Notes under the pieces: model-generated
What the model was told of the DNA's origin: nothing
Databases searched by the model: none
What the model saw: only the letters and a program-made list of their open reading frames with translations
Shown here: piece after piece, positions 53,301-63,963 of the stretch
How the letters are laid out: every line of letters begins with the position of its first letter
Position numbering within the stretch: position 1 is the first letter of the stretch
Source of the DNA: Tubiluchus corallicola
Lineage: Eukaryota; Priapulida; Priapulimorpha; Priapulimorphida; Tubiluchidae
Length of the DNA: 64,000 nt
Direction of reading: 5' to 3'
Assembly (NCBI GenBank): GCA_030141605.1
Contig: JAQGDQ010002384.1
Location: 250,001-314,000, forward strand
Program-made: the position numbers and the translations under genes

Positions 53301-54769
53301 AATGTTAAGATTTTTCTCCTACTTAACTTAAAATCTCTTCTTTGTCTAAATCTAAAACACACAACTTTAAAATGATGTCAGTAAATTGTAATTTTATGTG
53401 TTTGCTGTGTTGATACTGATAATAACAATTACACTGTATAAAACGTTTAGTGCATGCTGTTGTTTTATTCTTGTTTATTTAAACTTTAACTATATTTCTG
53501 TGTTACAATAAATGAACTCAAAACAGAAAATGCAATGCCTTATATGTTTAAAATTCCTGGCAAGAGCAAGGGGGTATTTTACAGTACAATTCTAATGTTG
53601 TATATGATAGATATCATGAAGCAACATATTTTTATCATAATAGCTTATTGCCACACACACTAACATTTCTGGAAGTCAGTGATCAAAAGTTATATTACTG
53701 CATACCTAATTGCTCAGTTTAACAATATTAAATTATAAATCTACTCGTATTTTGCTTAATAAAAACTTTAATTTGCAAACAATATGCAGCCAATAATATG
53801 CTAGAATCTGTTTTGTTTCTCGTGTCAAGTCAAACTCATGTACACAACCTTTTAAGATCACTCTCCACAGTAAGAACAGTGACACATGGGGACCTCGTGT
53901 TAAAATTAATGCTTTAGTATTTACAGTGAATTGCAGCTTTGTATTATGTATAACAAATAGATATCAGTTGTCAGAGTTTCACAATGTAGTGAAATGAAAA
54001 AGTGAACTCATACAGTATCATGCTGAGTGCATTTGATGCTGCTCATTGTCTAATAATCAAAATACGAGAAAAAATTCACTAATAATTCTTGTTGCTGGTG
54101 TTGATCAAATGCACTAATCTTGTAATCTGATGTGACTTATCAAATGCACTTTCATTGTTTCTTTCATACACGTTCCTTAATCATTGCCTTCTTTTTGGTT
54201 GTTAAATGTACGGTGTCATTTTGAGTAATTTATCTTACTTAGCTGTCCACATTGTTTTTCATTTGACAGGTAGTTTTGATTTTTGTTAAGCGGCCATGCA
54301 ATTTGTTTTTTTTACAGAAAAAGTGGCAATTTGTTAACATTCTACTTTATTTACTCTCATTTTATGTGTCTGTTTATGTGCGTAATGTATAGGTATTGTA
54401 AATTTTTTTCGTATTATGCTACTCTAATTTTTTTTCATTAAATTTCTATTTATGTGCAAGTTGCTGCAAATCTTTTAGGTGCTAATCGATGAAATAAAAG
54501 AAATGTTCACCTTCCATGCAAATAATTATATGTAAGTCTTAGTAAAATTAATAGTTGATCACTACAGCAATTTACCGTTAAAAATAATTAACAATGTTAA
54601 TACTCAATTAAAAATTATTCGCAAATGAGCATAACCATTAACCAAGCCTAGCCCTAAGTGTCCAACGTGAGACTCGTCGTAAATATTCCGTCAATGTGTT
54701 ACCAAGTGATTGGCTTTCCTGTTGAAGATATCCCGTAATGCTTATTGGGGAATCGCGACGTGACGTGCA
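50083..54769 (+). other. Calcineurin A 3' UTR and intergenic DNA
   Basis: No further gene is seen. AATAAA occurs at 50,506-50,511, 51,406-51,411 and 53,508-53,513, any of which could end the calcineurin transcript; the real 3' end cannot be decided. A donor-like cag/gtacat at 50,088/50,089 and a good acceptor tgttgcag at 50,428 suggest a possible small 3' UTR intron holding the CT tract. Confidence 0.6.
50238..50345. repeat. (CT)n microsatellite
   Basis: Pyrimidine tract of ccct and ctctct units ending in (ctca)n, 155 bases after the calcineurin stop codon. Confidence 0.95.
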
Positions 54770-54929
54770 GAAATTGCTGAAATTCTAAACAATATTTTAA
54801 AAACAGGCACATTTCCGCAGGATATTCATAAAGGAATACTTATCCCTTTACCCAAGCCAGGTAAGAAACGAGGTCCTATATAAAATCTTAGACCATTGAT
54901 GTTGCTTACACTACTATACTAAGGAAGAT

Positions 54930-55590
54930 CTGTACCGTTACCGTCGAAGGATAGAGGTTAAGCATACATAGCTTATAAACCTCTCCACTCTTCCTTGTTT
55001 ACTTTGTCAATATTAAGAATACATAATGGGTGGCGACACTACGATCACGAAGCGAAGCATAGGGTTTCTTGTTGCCATTGTGGCAACCTGGGGTCTATAT
55101 ATTTTTCAGCATTGTTTTTCCAAAATCTATGGAGACGAGACTTAAACTGGGCAGGATTGGGTGCTTGTATTACATGGTCAGGCAGCTTGTTCCACTCATT
55201 AATTACTCGCCTTGCGAATGTGAATCTTCTTCTGTTCCACCTTTTGGGAACTGTTCTCTTCTTGATTTTGTAGGAGTGACCTCTGGTACCATGATATGTC
55301 TGTCGGTGAAAAAATATTTCACTGTTGATGGTTTCTATGCCTTTAAGAATACGGAATGTTTGGATTAAATCTTGTCTTTTGCGTCTGTATTTCAGAGTTG
55401 TAAGGCCGAGAATCTTAAGTCTTGCAACATACGGTAAATGAGAAATGGCAGGTACAAGTCTAGTAGCTCGACGTTGTATACTTTCAATTTTTCTTATCAT
55501 GTCTTGACGATTTGGGCTCCAAATCACATCACCATAATCCAGAATAGGACGAACGATTGATTTATATAGTTTGGTCGCCACTGTATGTTG
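54930..55590 (-). mobile_element. Minus-strand LINE 3' fragment nested in another LINE
   Basis: The minus-strand frame 55,581-55,045 (178 codons) encodes LYKSIVRPILDYGDVIW near its start and FARRVINEWNKLPDHVI near residue 125, the conserved C-terminal blocks of CR1/jockey-type LINE ORF2 proteins. It lacks the polymerase core, so it is 5'-truncated. The host LINE continues on both sides (LRKI... left, RIYDRL... right), which sets the approximate limits. The frame is intact, so this insertion looks younger than its host. aggat is shared at both edges but is too short to call as a target duplication. Confidence 0.8.
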
Positions 55591-55735
55591 ACTAGGATCT
55601 ATGACAGGTTACACACTTACATTCCAACAAGCCAAGCAGCATATCAACCAGGACGGAATACTACTGAATTAGTACAAGCCTGTAAATTACTAGCCGGAAA
55701 AGCCATCTCTTCTGCTGATTACTCAATACATATTC

Positions 55736-56833
55736 ATGATCGATATGTCAAAGGCCTTTGATTGTGTGCGGAGAAAAACTCTGCTATGCTGCCTGGAAGA
55801 AATCCTTGAACCTGATGAAATATACATCATAAGTATAATGTTAGAAAATTTATTAATTCAAGTCAGGTGTGAAGGGAAATTGAGTCAGCCGTTTTCTACA
55901 GACAAAGGAGTACCTCAGGGTGACTGCCTAAGCCCTGTACTTTTCACTTTATATCTTGCCATAGCTCTCACTGAGGACAAAGTTATACCATTGAAAGACC
56001 TAGAAGATCACAACTACACAATTCTTGATCCTGAATTAATACCGAATGAAGTAAGACAAGAATGCAGTTACAGTTCTCTACAAAGTAAGTCAACTACTAT
56101 ATCTATGCAGTATGCTGATGATGTGGCATGGATTACAAGAAACAAAGAAGACGTAGATGAAATAAAAAACTCAATAGAGGAGAAACTGAACAGAATGGAT
56201 CTCATTGTAAACAAAAATAAAACTGAAGAGTTTCACATAACACGCCATGGTGATGAATCATGGCAAAGATGCAAGTATCTCGGTAGTCTGCTGACAACAG
56301 AAGACGACATATCAAGACGGAAGATAATGGCATTATCAGTTTACTCAAAACTTAAAAAAATTTCTTTGGAAACAAAAATTAGAATATTCTCAGCCTTAGT
56401 TGAAACTGTATTTCTATATAACTCTGAGCTCTGGACATTAAAAGCAAATCATAAAGCTGAAATCGATGCGTTTCAAAGGCGAAATTACAAAAACATGTTG
56501 GGTATTAGATGGCCAAAGAAAATTTCAAACAAAGATCTATATGAAACAATAAAAGAAGAACCTTGGACAAGAAAAATAAAAAGACGCCGTTTAAGATGGA
56601 TTGGGCATATGCTTAGACTACCTGATGATACTCCAGTGAAGATAGCTCTTCAACAAGCCATAGAACCAGCTAAAAAACCTGCAGGAGGACAAATGTTAAC
56701 ATATTTAGATTTTGCACAAAAAGATTTAAACACTTTAGCATTGATCCTTAGAAATAAATCTACTTGGGGCATTGCGGCGAGCAGGGAGTCCTGGCATAGG
56801 GAGGTGAACAGAATCATGTCACTGGATGTGTGA
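55736..56833 (+). CDS. Reverse transcriptase fragment of the host LINE
   Basis: 365 codons from an internal Met. Residues 1-9, MIDMSKAFD, form polymerase motif A; GVPQGDCLSP (58-67) is motif B; QYADDVAW (125-132) is motif C with the catalytic YADD. CKYLGSLL and RRLRWIGHMLRL follow, typical of the C-terminal region of RTE-like invertebrate elements. The start shown is only the first Met after a frame change; the true protein began far upstream. It ends SLDV-stop shortly before the (atg)n tail. Catalytic residues are intact but the N-terminal half is disrupted, so it should not make an active enzyme. Confidence 0.85.
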   Translation: MIDMSKAFDCVRRKTLLCCLEEILEPDEIYIISIMLENLLIQVRCEGKLSQPFSTDKGVPQGDCLSPVLFTLYLAIALTEDKVIPLKDLEDHNYTILDPELIPNEVRQECSYSSLQSKSTTISMQYADDVAWITRNKEDVDEIKNSIEEKLNRMDLIVNKNKTEEFHITRHGDESWQRCKYLGSLLTTEDDISRRKIMALSVYSKLKKISLETKIRIFSALVETVFLYNSELWTLKANHKAEIDAFQRRNYKNMLGIRWPKKISNKDLYETIKEEPWTRKIKRRRLRWIGHMLRLPDDTPVKIALQQAIEPAKKPAGGQMLTYLDFAQKDLNTLALILRNKSTWGIAASRESWHREVNRIMSLDV

Positions 56834-56862
56834 TTCATTGGATCATGATGATGATGATGACA

Positions 56863-57860
56863 TAGAGGAATTACAAGATGCAGAATGTACGATCAGCTGC
56901 CGTTTAGAAAAATATAATCTTAAAGTCAGCAATAGAAAGACTGAAGAATACCATATTCGAAGAGGAGGTAATTATTCATGGAAATGATGTAAATACTTTG
57001 GTGGCTTGTTAGACACCGAAGCTGACATACAAAGAAGGAAATTTCTTACATTGTCTGATTATACAGATGTCAACGGTTTTTGAAAACAATAGACTGTCTC
57101 TTGAAACCAAAGCCCAGATCCTTTCATCTTAGTTGAATCTGTGTTTTTGTACAGTGTTGACCTATGGGCAATAAAATTTAAGTAACAGAAGGAAATTGGC
57201 ACTTTTCAAAGACATCTCTATAGAAATTACTCGCAATTAAATGGCCTGACTGAATATCTGCTTTACAGTCTTTTTTACAATGACATCAGGACCTAGAGTT
57301 CAACTCGTTAAGGTCCCTTCTCATATTCATTTTAAATTTATCGATAGCGTTTGATGATCAGTATAATGTGGTGAAGAAGAATCCTTGGAGTAAACAAATA
57401 CAAGTAAGAAGATTGCTTTGGTTTGGTGGCAGCAGTGCATAATGCGTGGCATCAACAAGTGAGATGGGCCGTGTTATTTTTAGAACATAGCAGCACAGAA
57501 ACGACGACGAACATATTTTAATATTCCTTGGTTCAAACGACTTTAGTCCAAAAGTCGAGCTCCGAACATCAAGATGGCTAGCATATGTTCTCTAATTACC
57601 AAGTAAAGCATAAGTAAGAATTGCCTTAAAGGAATCCTTAAAGAACCTTGCAAAAAACCATATGTCAAATGAAAAACAACGTGGACAGCTAAGTAAGATA
57701 AATAAAGATGTTCAATAACTTTAACCCATTTATCTTTAGGAGTAGAAGAACTTACCGCACTAGCTGCAGATAGGAGTAGATGGAATGCTCTAATGAATGG
57801 TAATGCCTCAATGTCTACAACAGATGGAAGAGACTTTGAAGACCATCTTTTATTTTAGAA
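56863..57860 (+). pseudogene. Second, decayed LINE reverse transcriptase copy
   Basis: Begins in frame right after the tail of the previous element: DIEELQDAECTISCRLEKYN, then KVSNRKTEEYHIRRGG, a stop, and CKYFGGLLDTEADIQRRK. This is the segment after the catalytic motif of a related reverse transcriptase (compare CKYLGSLLTTEDDISRRK upstream). Many stops and frame changes follow. Near 57,740 the C-terminal EELTALAADRSRWNALMN is still readable. A 5'-truncated, dead copy of the same or a sister family in the same orientation. Confidence 0.75.
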
Positions 57861-59484
57861 TTCTGACTGCCTAGTGGGTCACTGATTCAAACCCAGGCTC
57901 AGTGTAGTCAAGTTTGATACCAAAATTCAGCAGTTGAGGTTTTATATAAACACATTTTATTTTTCATGACCTTTAGTATTAAAAAAAATCTGATTGATAA
58001 ACATTAGTAAGGAATTGTGCAGTTACTGTGTTTAGGTAAATACGAGGGTCAAGCACATATAAGCACATATTTAAAACAGTTTAAACAAGTGTCAGAAATA
58101 ATGCTTGGGCCTTTATTTGCTTTAATTGTCTTCGAACATTGAGAAACGTCCAGCTGAGATTTAGTAGCGCTTAAACTGTACAGACCGTGAAAAGAACCTA
58201 CCGATCATTAAACTAGATCAGTGTCGTAATAAACTTGAATAATTTCCATTGTCAAATCTGTGGTGAAATTACAATCAAGGTGAATAAGGTAAATAACAAG
58301 TATGATTGATCTGCTCTCATCTGACCTACTAATTCGCGTTAATTAAGCGGTTCTTTAACATAATTGTGCTACGTTATTAAATATGAGAGTCGTAATTAGG
58401 TTTAACGATAGGCTATTTGATTAATTCCGCCTTAGGAATGAGTAAGTACTATAATATAATGTTCACACATTTACATTCAGATATCCACATTTTAACAGCG
58501 ACAGTGCATCAACAACAATCTAGTGATACAAATGTTAAACTAAAACATTACTGAAAGTTTACGATTTTGTAGTTTTTATAAGTTTCTGTGCTATATATGC
58601 CCCCATCCCTCCCACTCCTAGCATTCATCAGACATTTCAACAGATAGTACATATACTTCATATACATCTTCGTCATTGATTGGGATTGTAACACTTCATT
58701 AATAAATATTTATGCTGGTTTTTCAAAATGTTTATTTGTAACATAGTATTTGTTCTTCATTTTTGTATAGTCATTGACATAAAACAGTGCAATAGCTTGT
58801 GCATATGAGCTAGTAGTGTAATCAGTGTCTGCCAAATTGAAGCCTGACTCAGACCTGAATAATAAAAGACTGTCGAAAGGTGTTTAGGACGATTGCCTTA
58901 TACAGAGGGAGAGGAAAGGGATTACAAAGTAGAGTACACAGATGTCCTGTTCTCATAAAGATCTGAATAATTAGTATGTAGAGTAACATTCGTTTCTGGC
59001 TATTGAAGTTTGCCTTTACAAATACGCTGTATCAGTTTGCTACACGACACAGATTACATGCTCACCCCAATGCTCAACTCAAACCAGCAGTATGCTAAGA
59101 ATCCAGAAGTACATGCCGCATACACGCCGTACATACATAACATACGTTCATAGATAGAATACATGTGCACATAGCTCCACAATTGATTACCTGCATATGT
59201 TATCACAAGTGGTATTTCCAGCGATTTAATTTGCTCATCATTATTTTTTGTCTGTTTATCATTACCATGCCCACTAGAACATAAATATAATTTACATTTT
59301 TAAGTATGTCAACTTTAGAAATGTCGTGATCCACATAACAGCACCTCTTTGAACTTTTGGAAGTTTAAAATTAGAACATTGCACTGAGTGCAGTCAGAGT
59401 GCAAAAATCAGGCTTAAGGCGTCTGAAATCATTAGGTGAAGTGTTAAATGTTTTAAGTTTTTTGGTAGATGTTTACGATCTAAC
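57861..59484. other. Intergenic DNA
   Basis: AT-rich, with no gene, RNA or repeat recognised between the LINE remnants and the solo LTR. Confidence 0.6.
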
Positions 59485-59839
59485 TGTTGTGGAGATCGCT
59501 GACGTCAAGTAGAATTGCACAGAACGTCGTAGAATGTTCTGTCGGGATGACCGCTTTAGCGTCTGGATTGTTCTCGAACATTTGTTCCAGAAGTTTCTGC
59601 AGTGCGCTATATAAGGCGAAGCAGGCTGCCGACAGGGGATCGCACGCAGATCTAACACGGACTTATACTTACGCATTTATACTTACTTAAACGTTTTCCA
59701 GATTTTCACGTTTATTGTAATCATTTCAACGTTCCTTCATCTTTTGTATAGTAGAATTCTCGCTAAATAAAGCAGTTTTATTTGACGGCGTGTTTTCTGG
59801 TTTTCTCTACGAGCCTTTCGAGAGAAACTAAACACAACA
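59485..59839 (+). mobile_element. Solo LTR of a retrotransposon
   Basis: 355 bases bounded by TGTTGTG (start) and CACAACA (end), an inverted 7-mer with the canonical TG...CA ends, and flanked by a perfect 5-bp direct repeat CTAAC (59,480-59,484 and 59,840-59,844). Inside, in the expected order on the + strand, are a TATA box (tatataa, 59,608-59,614) and a polyadenylation signal (aataaa, 59,766-59,771). No internal retroelement genes are present, so it is a solo LTR left by recombination. The family (gypsy, BEL or copia type) cannot be told from the LTR alone. Confidence 0.88.
59608..59614 (+). promoter_or_regulatory. TATA box of the solo LTR
   Basis: tatataa within gcgctatataaggcg, in the GC-richer middle of the LTR; transcription would start about 25-30 bases downstream, roughly 290 bases before the PBLD start codon. 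Predicted from sequence only. Confidence 0.55.
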
Positions 59840-59934
59840 CTAACTTGTATATTAAGTAATACGATACAGACAACATACTAGATTAAAAATTTCTAGCTTC
59901 ATATTTGCATTTTGTTTCTACTCAACAGACCAAG

Positions 59935-60045
59935 ATGACAAGTTTAAATAAGGGATGCACGTTGCCTTTATATGTGGTGGATGCTTTCACAAGCCAGGCA
60001 TTTGCTGGAAATGCTACTGTTGTATGTCTAGTGTCACACAATCAG
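59935..60045 (+). CDS. PBLD: PBLD coding exon 1
   Basis: 37 codons, MTSLNKGCTLPLYVVDAFTS, then QAFAGNATVVCLVSHNQ, ending on a codon boundary before gtaaat. The VDAFT...F.GN..VVCL pattern is the N-terminal signature of PhzF-family proteins. The first nine residues extend beyond the human protein's start. Confidence 0.9.
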
Positions 60046-63000
60046 GTAAATTAATGATCTGTCATTAACAAACTTTTCGTCTTAATCTGTTGTCAGCTAT
60101 TTTTATTGCACTGTTCTTCACTGCAAATAACTTGTGATCCTATAGCACAAAATCAAAGTCAATGTATGTGGCTTAATCGCACTCTTATTTATGTAAAGAT
60201 ACGAGTTTTTAACTACTAACTGATAATGTTTCTTGTTATTTATTTATGCGATTAACTCAATTAATCTACTGTGTTACAATAAATAAATCATTATATTATA
60301 ATATTTAAATCACAGGCTTGCATAATAAAAATCACTGGTTTCCTTTTAGAAATATTGAAACAAATTTAACAAGTTAGATGAAAATAAAAGTGTCCATTTG
60401 GTCACAGCTGAAATCAATTTGTAATCAATTAAACTTATAACATCAGTCATAATAATGTCAGGATAATGGTGACTGTGCCTTTCAGTTATGTTTGTATTTG
60501 GATCTATTATAACAGTAGGTGTTTTTCATAAAGCGTTAGTATAATTTTAAGTGAGAATTACAATGAGTATCAATGCAGAAAATGCATTTTGTTGTTGTTG
60601 TTGTTTCCGTCTCTACTGAGGCTTTGTAGTTTCTTTTTGCAATTAGAATAGATATTCTGTGTATTATTTGAACTGTACAAAACAGCAGATATGTTATATG
60701 TTCAAAATGTATCCCAAACTGCCCAAAAGCTGTGTTGTTTTTATTAGTTGAATTGTGGTGTAATCTGCATTTCTTGGGTTATATTATTAAATGGCTGTAG
60801 ACATTGTGATGTATATAGTCCTTCGGTTATTCTATTTTAGGTAATCGACGATGCAAAAATGCAAAAAATTGCTTTCGAAATGAACTTGCCGATAACCGGT
60901 TTCATTGCACTGCCAACAGAAAACGATTCGTTCAAGAATTCTTCCCGTTTTGGTCTACGATGGTTTACCCCTGCCTGCGAATTCCAACTGTGCGGTCATT
61001 CCACTCTTGCTGCTGCCACGGTGCTTTTCTCTTGTGTTGGTAAATTTGCTAAGCAGGACAGAAATGTAAATCTAGAAGCTGAAGCTGAGTCAGTTGCTAC
61101 TAAATCAGCTGAGTCACACAGTAAATCAGCTAGCTCGGCTGAAACTGAGTCAGTTGCTACTAAATCAGCTGACACTCACAGTAAATCAGCTAACTCGGCT
61201 GAAACTGAGTCAGTTGCTACTAAATCATCTGACACTCACATAGTAAATCAGCTAGCTCGGCTGAAGTAATTTTAATGTTGTAATTGTAATTTTAAACAAA
61301 CAAGCATACAAAAACATACGTAAACTTGATAAAATCCTAAACAAAAAAATCTTTGCTTACGAATAGCCTAAATTGCTGCAGTTCAAGAATATGCCGGTAC
61401 ATGGTTTTTAAGAACGTGACAACTGACAACTGTGTGAGTGACAGTACTTTCTCTACCTTACTGCAGATGCTAGCAGTGCAGCACCATCATGTGCTCTGGT
61501 TCCGTACAAGTATAAAGAAAGAACTAAAGAAAAAAGACTTATTGTATTGAATATTATCGATAATATTGAGTGAAAATAGGGGGCGCTGCAGTTCTGATAC
61601 TTATACACAACCGCCACTGTGCTGCATAAACACTAGGCCAAGTTGACCAAAACCTAAATTTTCCTAAGTGAACTTGGTTCAGGAATTGACACTTATGATT
61701 ACTCCTTCAGTGGCTTACTTACTGGAGTTCACCATTACGAATGACAGATTGTGATTCTTATGTCCTGCAGCAACAATTTAGTGTTAGTTTGAATAGTTCT
61801 ATTTGTGAACTGGTTTAAGTGATTCGACAGCACGCCCCTTTATATGCCATATATCTCTCATAATTTATGTACTCGCGATGTTAAAAAAATCTCCTGGCTT
61901 ATAATCTGGCAACTCTAGCAATGGATTTATTGAAAATATAATTTAAATCCAACCCTTGGCAAGGCTTATCTGGATTACCAACAAATCAATACTAAACACC
62001 AAAATGATCCCATACCTGTGGCTAATGTTGCCTATTTGTGCATTTTATTTAATTTTGAATTGACTGCTTTCTCATTCAAAAATTTCTGAAGTTTAGTATC
62101 TCTGCCAGCACACGTACAATATGACCGCATTGCAACCAGTGATTTCATCATCATCATAAGCCTGTTACATTATTTCTAGACATTGGGCAGGCAAAATTCT
62201 AAAATAATAGAAATCTGTCCTCAAAACAGGTAAACACAGCAGTAATCTAACAAAAACTGGACACTGCTATGCCAGTGACTTTTTCGCAAGAGCAAAAATC
62301 ATCACAGCCGGCAAAAATGTCAGCTACCTCGACTTCCGTCACCGAGCGGCTGGCACGACTAAAGCTGGGTTTCTTATCGGCTAGGTCGACTGTAGAAATA
62401 AACCGGCTGGAGCTGAGCTGAAGCGGTACGGCTCTGGCTTCTATGGCGATCCCATAAGTATTTTTCACGTTGTCTTGAAAATCAGGGAGTTTTTATTTGC
62501 CAACCTAATACCAAACGAATTCACTGTGAATTTATTTGTGTGCTAATGTGTTTACTTCAAATAAGCTTCCATGCAGTTTTGCTTTTTTTTCTTCTATTGC
62601 TTGGAGATTGTGTGCCTTTTTTTGCATTTTAGGACTTAAAGCATTCCGCTGTTTTCAGTTCTCATCATATTTGGCATTTTCTTAGGAGACTGTCAGCTTT
62701 CCCTTCTTTTTATCTGCACTTTAAAAAATTGGAAAAGAAAAATAGTGCCTGTTAACCATATTCTAAACCATATTCTATTCAAATAATGAAATTACAATTA
62801 GGCATTGCAATATTTGATTGTATTGCTAATCCACTAATGCTACGATTAGGCTCTAAATATTTGTGAAATTGATAATCATTATGATAGGCAGGTCTGAAAT
62901 TAAAAGGCAGCTAGTGAATATATCTACAGCTATGTAAATTATTACAGGTAACGAATTTACAGAGATTACATTTGATACGCTGAGTGGACCACTTGTTGCC

Positions 63001-63090
63001 AGAAAAAAAGAGGACAATATGATTCTGCTTGATTTTCCTGCTAATCCAACTATTAGTGTTAACAAGGAAAATGTGAAAGAGCTTTTAAAG
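59935..63090 (+). CDS. PBLD: PhzF/PBLD-family protein, first three coding exons
   Basis: Exons 59,935-60,045, 60,841-61,039 and 62,948-63,090 join in phase (0, then 1) and encode 151 residues: YVVDAFTSQAFAGNATVVCL, FEMNLPITGFIAL, FGLRWFTPACEFQLCGHSTL, ITFDTLSGPLVARK and MILLDFPANP. These are the N-terminal blocks of the phenazine-biosynthesis-like (PhzF) fold, including the Glu before the CGH motif that is the catalytic acid in bacterial PhzF. Human PBLD is about 290 residues with two similar half-domains, so roughly half is present and the gene runs off the right edge. The substrate of animal PBLD is not established. The start is the first Met before the conserved core; agaccaagATG follows a possible acceptor (caacag, 59,923-59,928), so a non-coding first exon is possible. 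Confidence 0.92.
60046..60840 (+). other. PBLD intron 1
   Basis: Starts gtaaat, ends ctattttag. AT-rich; nothing recognised. Confidence 0.85.
60841..61039 (+). CDS. PBLD: PBLD coding exon 2
   Basis: Encodes VIDDAKMQKIAFEMNLPITG, then FGLRWFTPACEFQLCGHSTL and AAATVLFSCV plus one base before gtaaat. It carries the conserved RWFTP..E..LCGH motif with the presumed catalytic Glu. Reading on past the donor stays open for another 76 codons through a repeat array, so an unspliced form would end in a different tail. Confidence 0.9.
61078..61259 (+). repeat. Three-copy 60-base tandem repeat, open in the PBLD frame
   Basis: Units begin with gctgaa at 61,078, 61,138 and 61,198 and read as AE(A/T)ESVATKSA(E/D)(S/T)HSKSA in the frame of PBLD exon 2. 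The third copy has two extra bases (cacatagt), which shifts the frame and leads to a stop at 61,267-61,269. Copies differ by few bases, so the array is young. Confidence 0.9.
61267..61915. mobile_element. Truncated second copy of the nested TIR elements
   Basis: 61,267-61,617 matches 46,328-46,684 almost base for base, including the gccgccact-type end. 61,805-61,915 matches 46,690-46,801, ending aatctggcaactc followed by TA. Between the two matching parts this copy has about 185 bases that are absent at 46.7 kb. The left end of the outer element is missing. The match shows that the inner element was already inside the outer one before copies spread. Confidence 0.75.
62143..62213 (-). mobile_element. 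LINE 3' tail fragment
   Basis: Read on the minus strand: tttgcctgcccaatgtctag, then aacaggcttatgatgatgatga. This resembles the last bases of RTE-type invertebrate LINEs, which end with a 'cccag...aggctgatgatgatg' motif. Only the extreme 3' end is recognised. Confidence 0.45.
62948..63090 (+). CDS. PBLD: PBLD coding exon 3
   Basis: Begins with two bases completing Gly, then NEFTEITFDTLSGPLVARKK, EDNMILLDFPANP and ISVNKENVKELLK, ending on a codon boundary before gtacct. The FDTLSGPL.....D..ILLDFPA pattern matches the end of the first PhzF half-domain. The next exon is not in the window. Confidence 0.9.
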
Positions 63091-63392
63091 GTACCTACTC
63101 TTTTGAATGAGCTGTAAAACAAGTTTGCTTGGGTTTTTGTTGTAAGTAATTTTATCATTGAAGCTTTTAGCAGGTAGGTGGTTGACAGTTTGGAAGACAT
63201 TCTGACACCTTGGTATATTTATGTATTTTAGGAAATTTCCAGGCTTACTCGTTTTAACTGTGTGTGCTGGCCATGTTTTTCAAATGTATCATATGGGCTG
63301 TTTTTTTGGTCAATAGCTAAATTGCAGCTTTGCACAGACTTTTTTGAAGGCATATTACTTAGTATTATCTTACTTGTATTACTTAGTATTAC

Positions 63393-63735
63393 GCTTTCTT
63401 GCCTGCAATACTCATGTAAATAGAAAAGACACATTTTCTAGCTTTATGTAAGTAAAGGGCTTTCTTGCCTGCAATACTCATGTAAATAGAAAAGACACAT
63501 TTTCTAGCTTTATGTAAGTAAAGGGCTTTCTTGCCTGCAATACTCATGTAAATAGAAAAGACACATTTTCTAGCTTTATGTAAGTAAAGGGCTTTCTTGC
63601 CTGCAATACTCTTGTAAATAGAAAAGACACATTTTCTAGCTTTATGTAAGTAAAGGGCTTTCTTGCCTGCAATACTCATGTAAATAGAAAAGACACATTT
63701 TCTAGCTTTATGTAAGTAAAGGGCTTTCTTGCCTT
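63393..63735. repeat. 66-base tandem repeat, five copies plus a partial one
   Basis: The unit starting gctttcttgcctgcaatact begins at 63,393, 63,459, 63,525, 63,591 and 63,657, with a partial copy at 63,723. Copies are nearly identical (one has ctcttgtaa for ctcatgtaa), so this is a young minisatellite. The 66-base period is open on the minus strand by chance (22 residues per unit). Confidence 0.96.
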
Positions 63736-63921
63736 TTATGACAATTTTTTGGTGTTTTAATTAACCCTATTCAGTTTTTGAATTTACCTGAAGAGGGGGA
63801 CAGCATGAGAGGAGCATGGAAATTATTCAAAGGTGGGACGGGGTGGGGTGGTTACAGTAATGGTGGCAGTGAAGCGCTTGCTGTTACTTTATTGTTTCTT
63901 TTTACTGGCTGTTACACACCC

Positions 63922-63963
63922 GTGCATGCATGCACACGCACGCACACACCCACACACACACAC
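63922..63963. repeat. (CA)n microsatellite
   Basis: Imperfect ca/gcac run near the right window edge. Confidence 0.85.

Larger units (their letters stand above)
54770..56862 (+). mobile_element. Non-LTR retrotransposon (RTE-like or related), split by a nested element
   Basis: The first part (about 54,770-54,940) translates as EILNNILKTGTFPQDIHKG, ILIPLPKPGKK and NLRPL, the N-terminal region of a LINE reverse transcriptase domain. It is then interrupted by a minus-strand element and resumes at about 55,590 with RIYDRLHTYIPTSQAAYQPG and ELVQACKLLAGKAISSADYS. A frame change near 55,730 leads into the 365-codon frame at 55,736. The 3' end is a (atg)n/(gat)n tail at about 56,842-56,860, as in RTE-type elements. 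There is no endonuclease part, so the copy is 5'-truncated, and a stop after KKRGPI plus the frame change show it is dead. Confidence 0.8.
61040..62947 (+). other. PBLD intron 2 with minisatellite and TIR element
   Basis: Starts gtaaat, ends attacag. It carries a 60-base tandem repeat (61,078-61,259), a truncated copy of the nested TIR elements (61,267-61,915) and a LINE tail on the minus strand (62,143-62,213). The rest shows nothing recognisable. Confidence 0.85.

Noticed and set aside
63389-63679. CRISPR-like array or repeat protein
   Set aside because: Units of 66 bases are contiguous with no unique spacers, and the context is a eukaryotic intron; the open minus-strand frame follows from the 66-base period.
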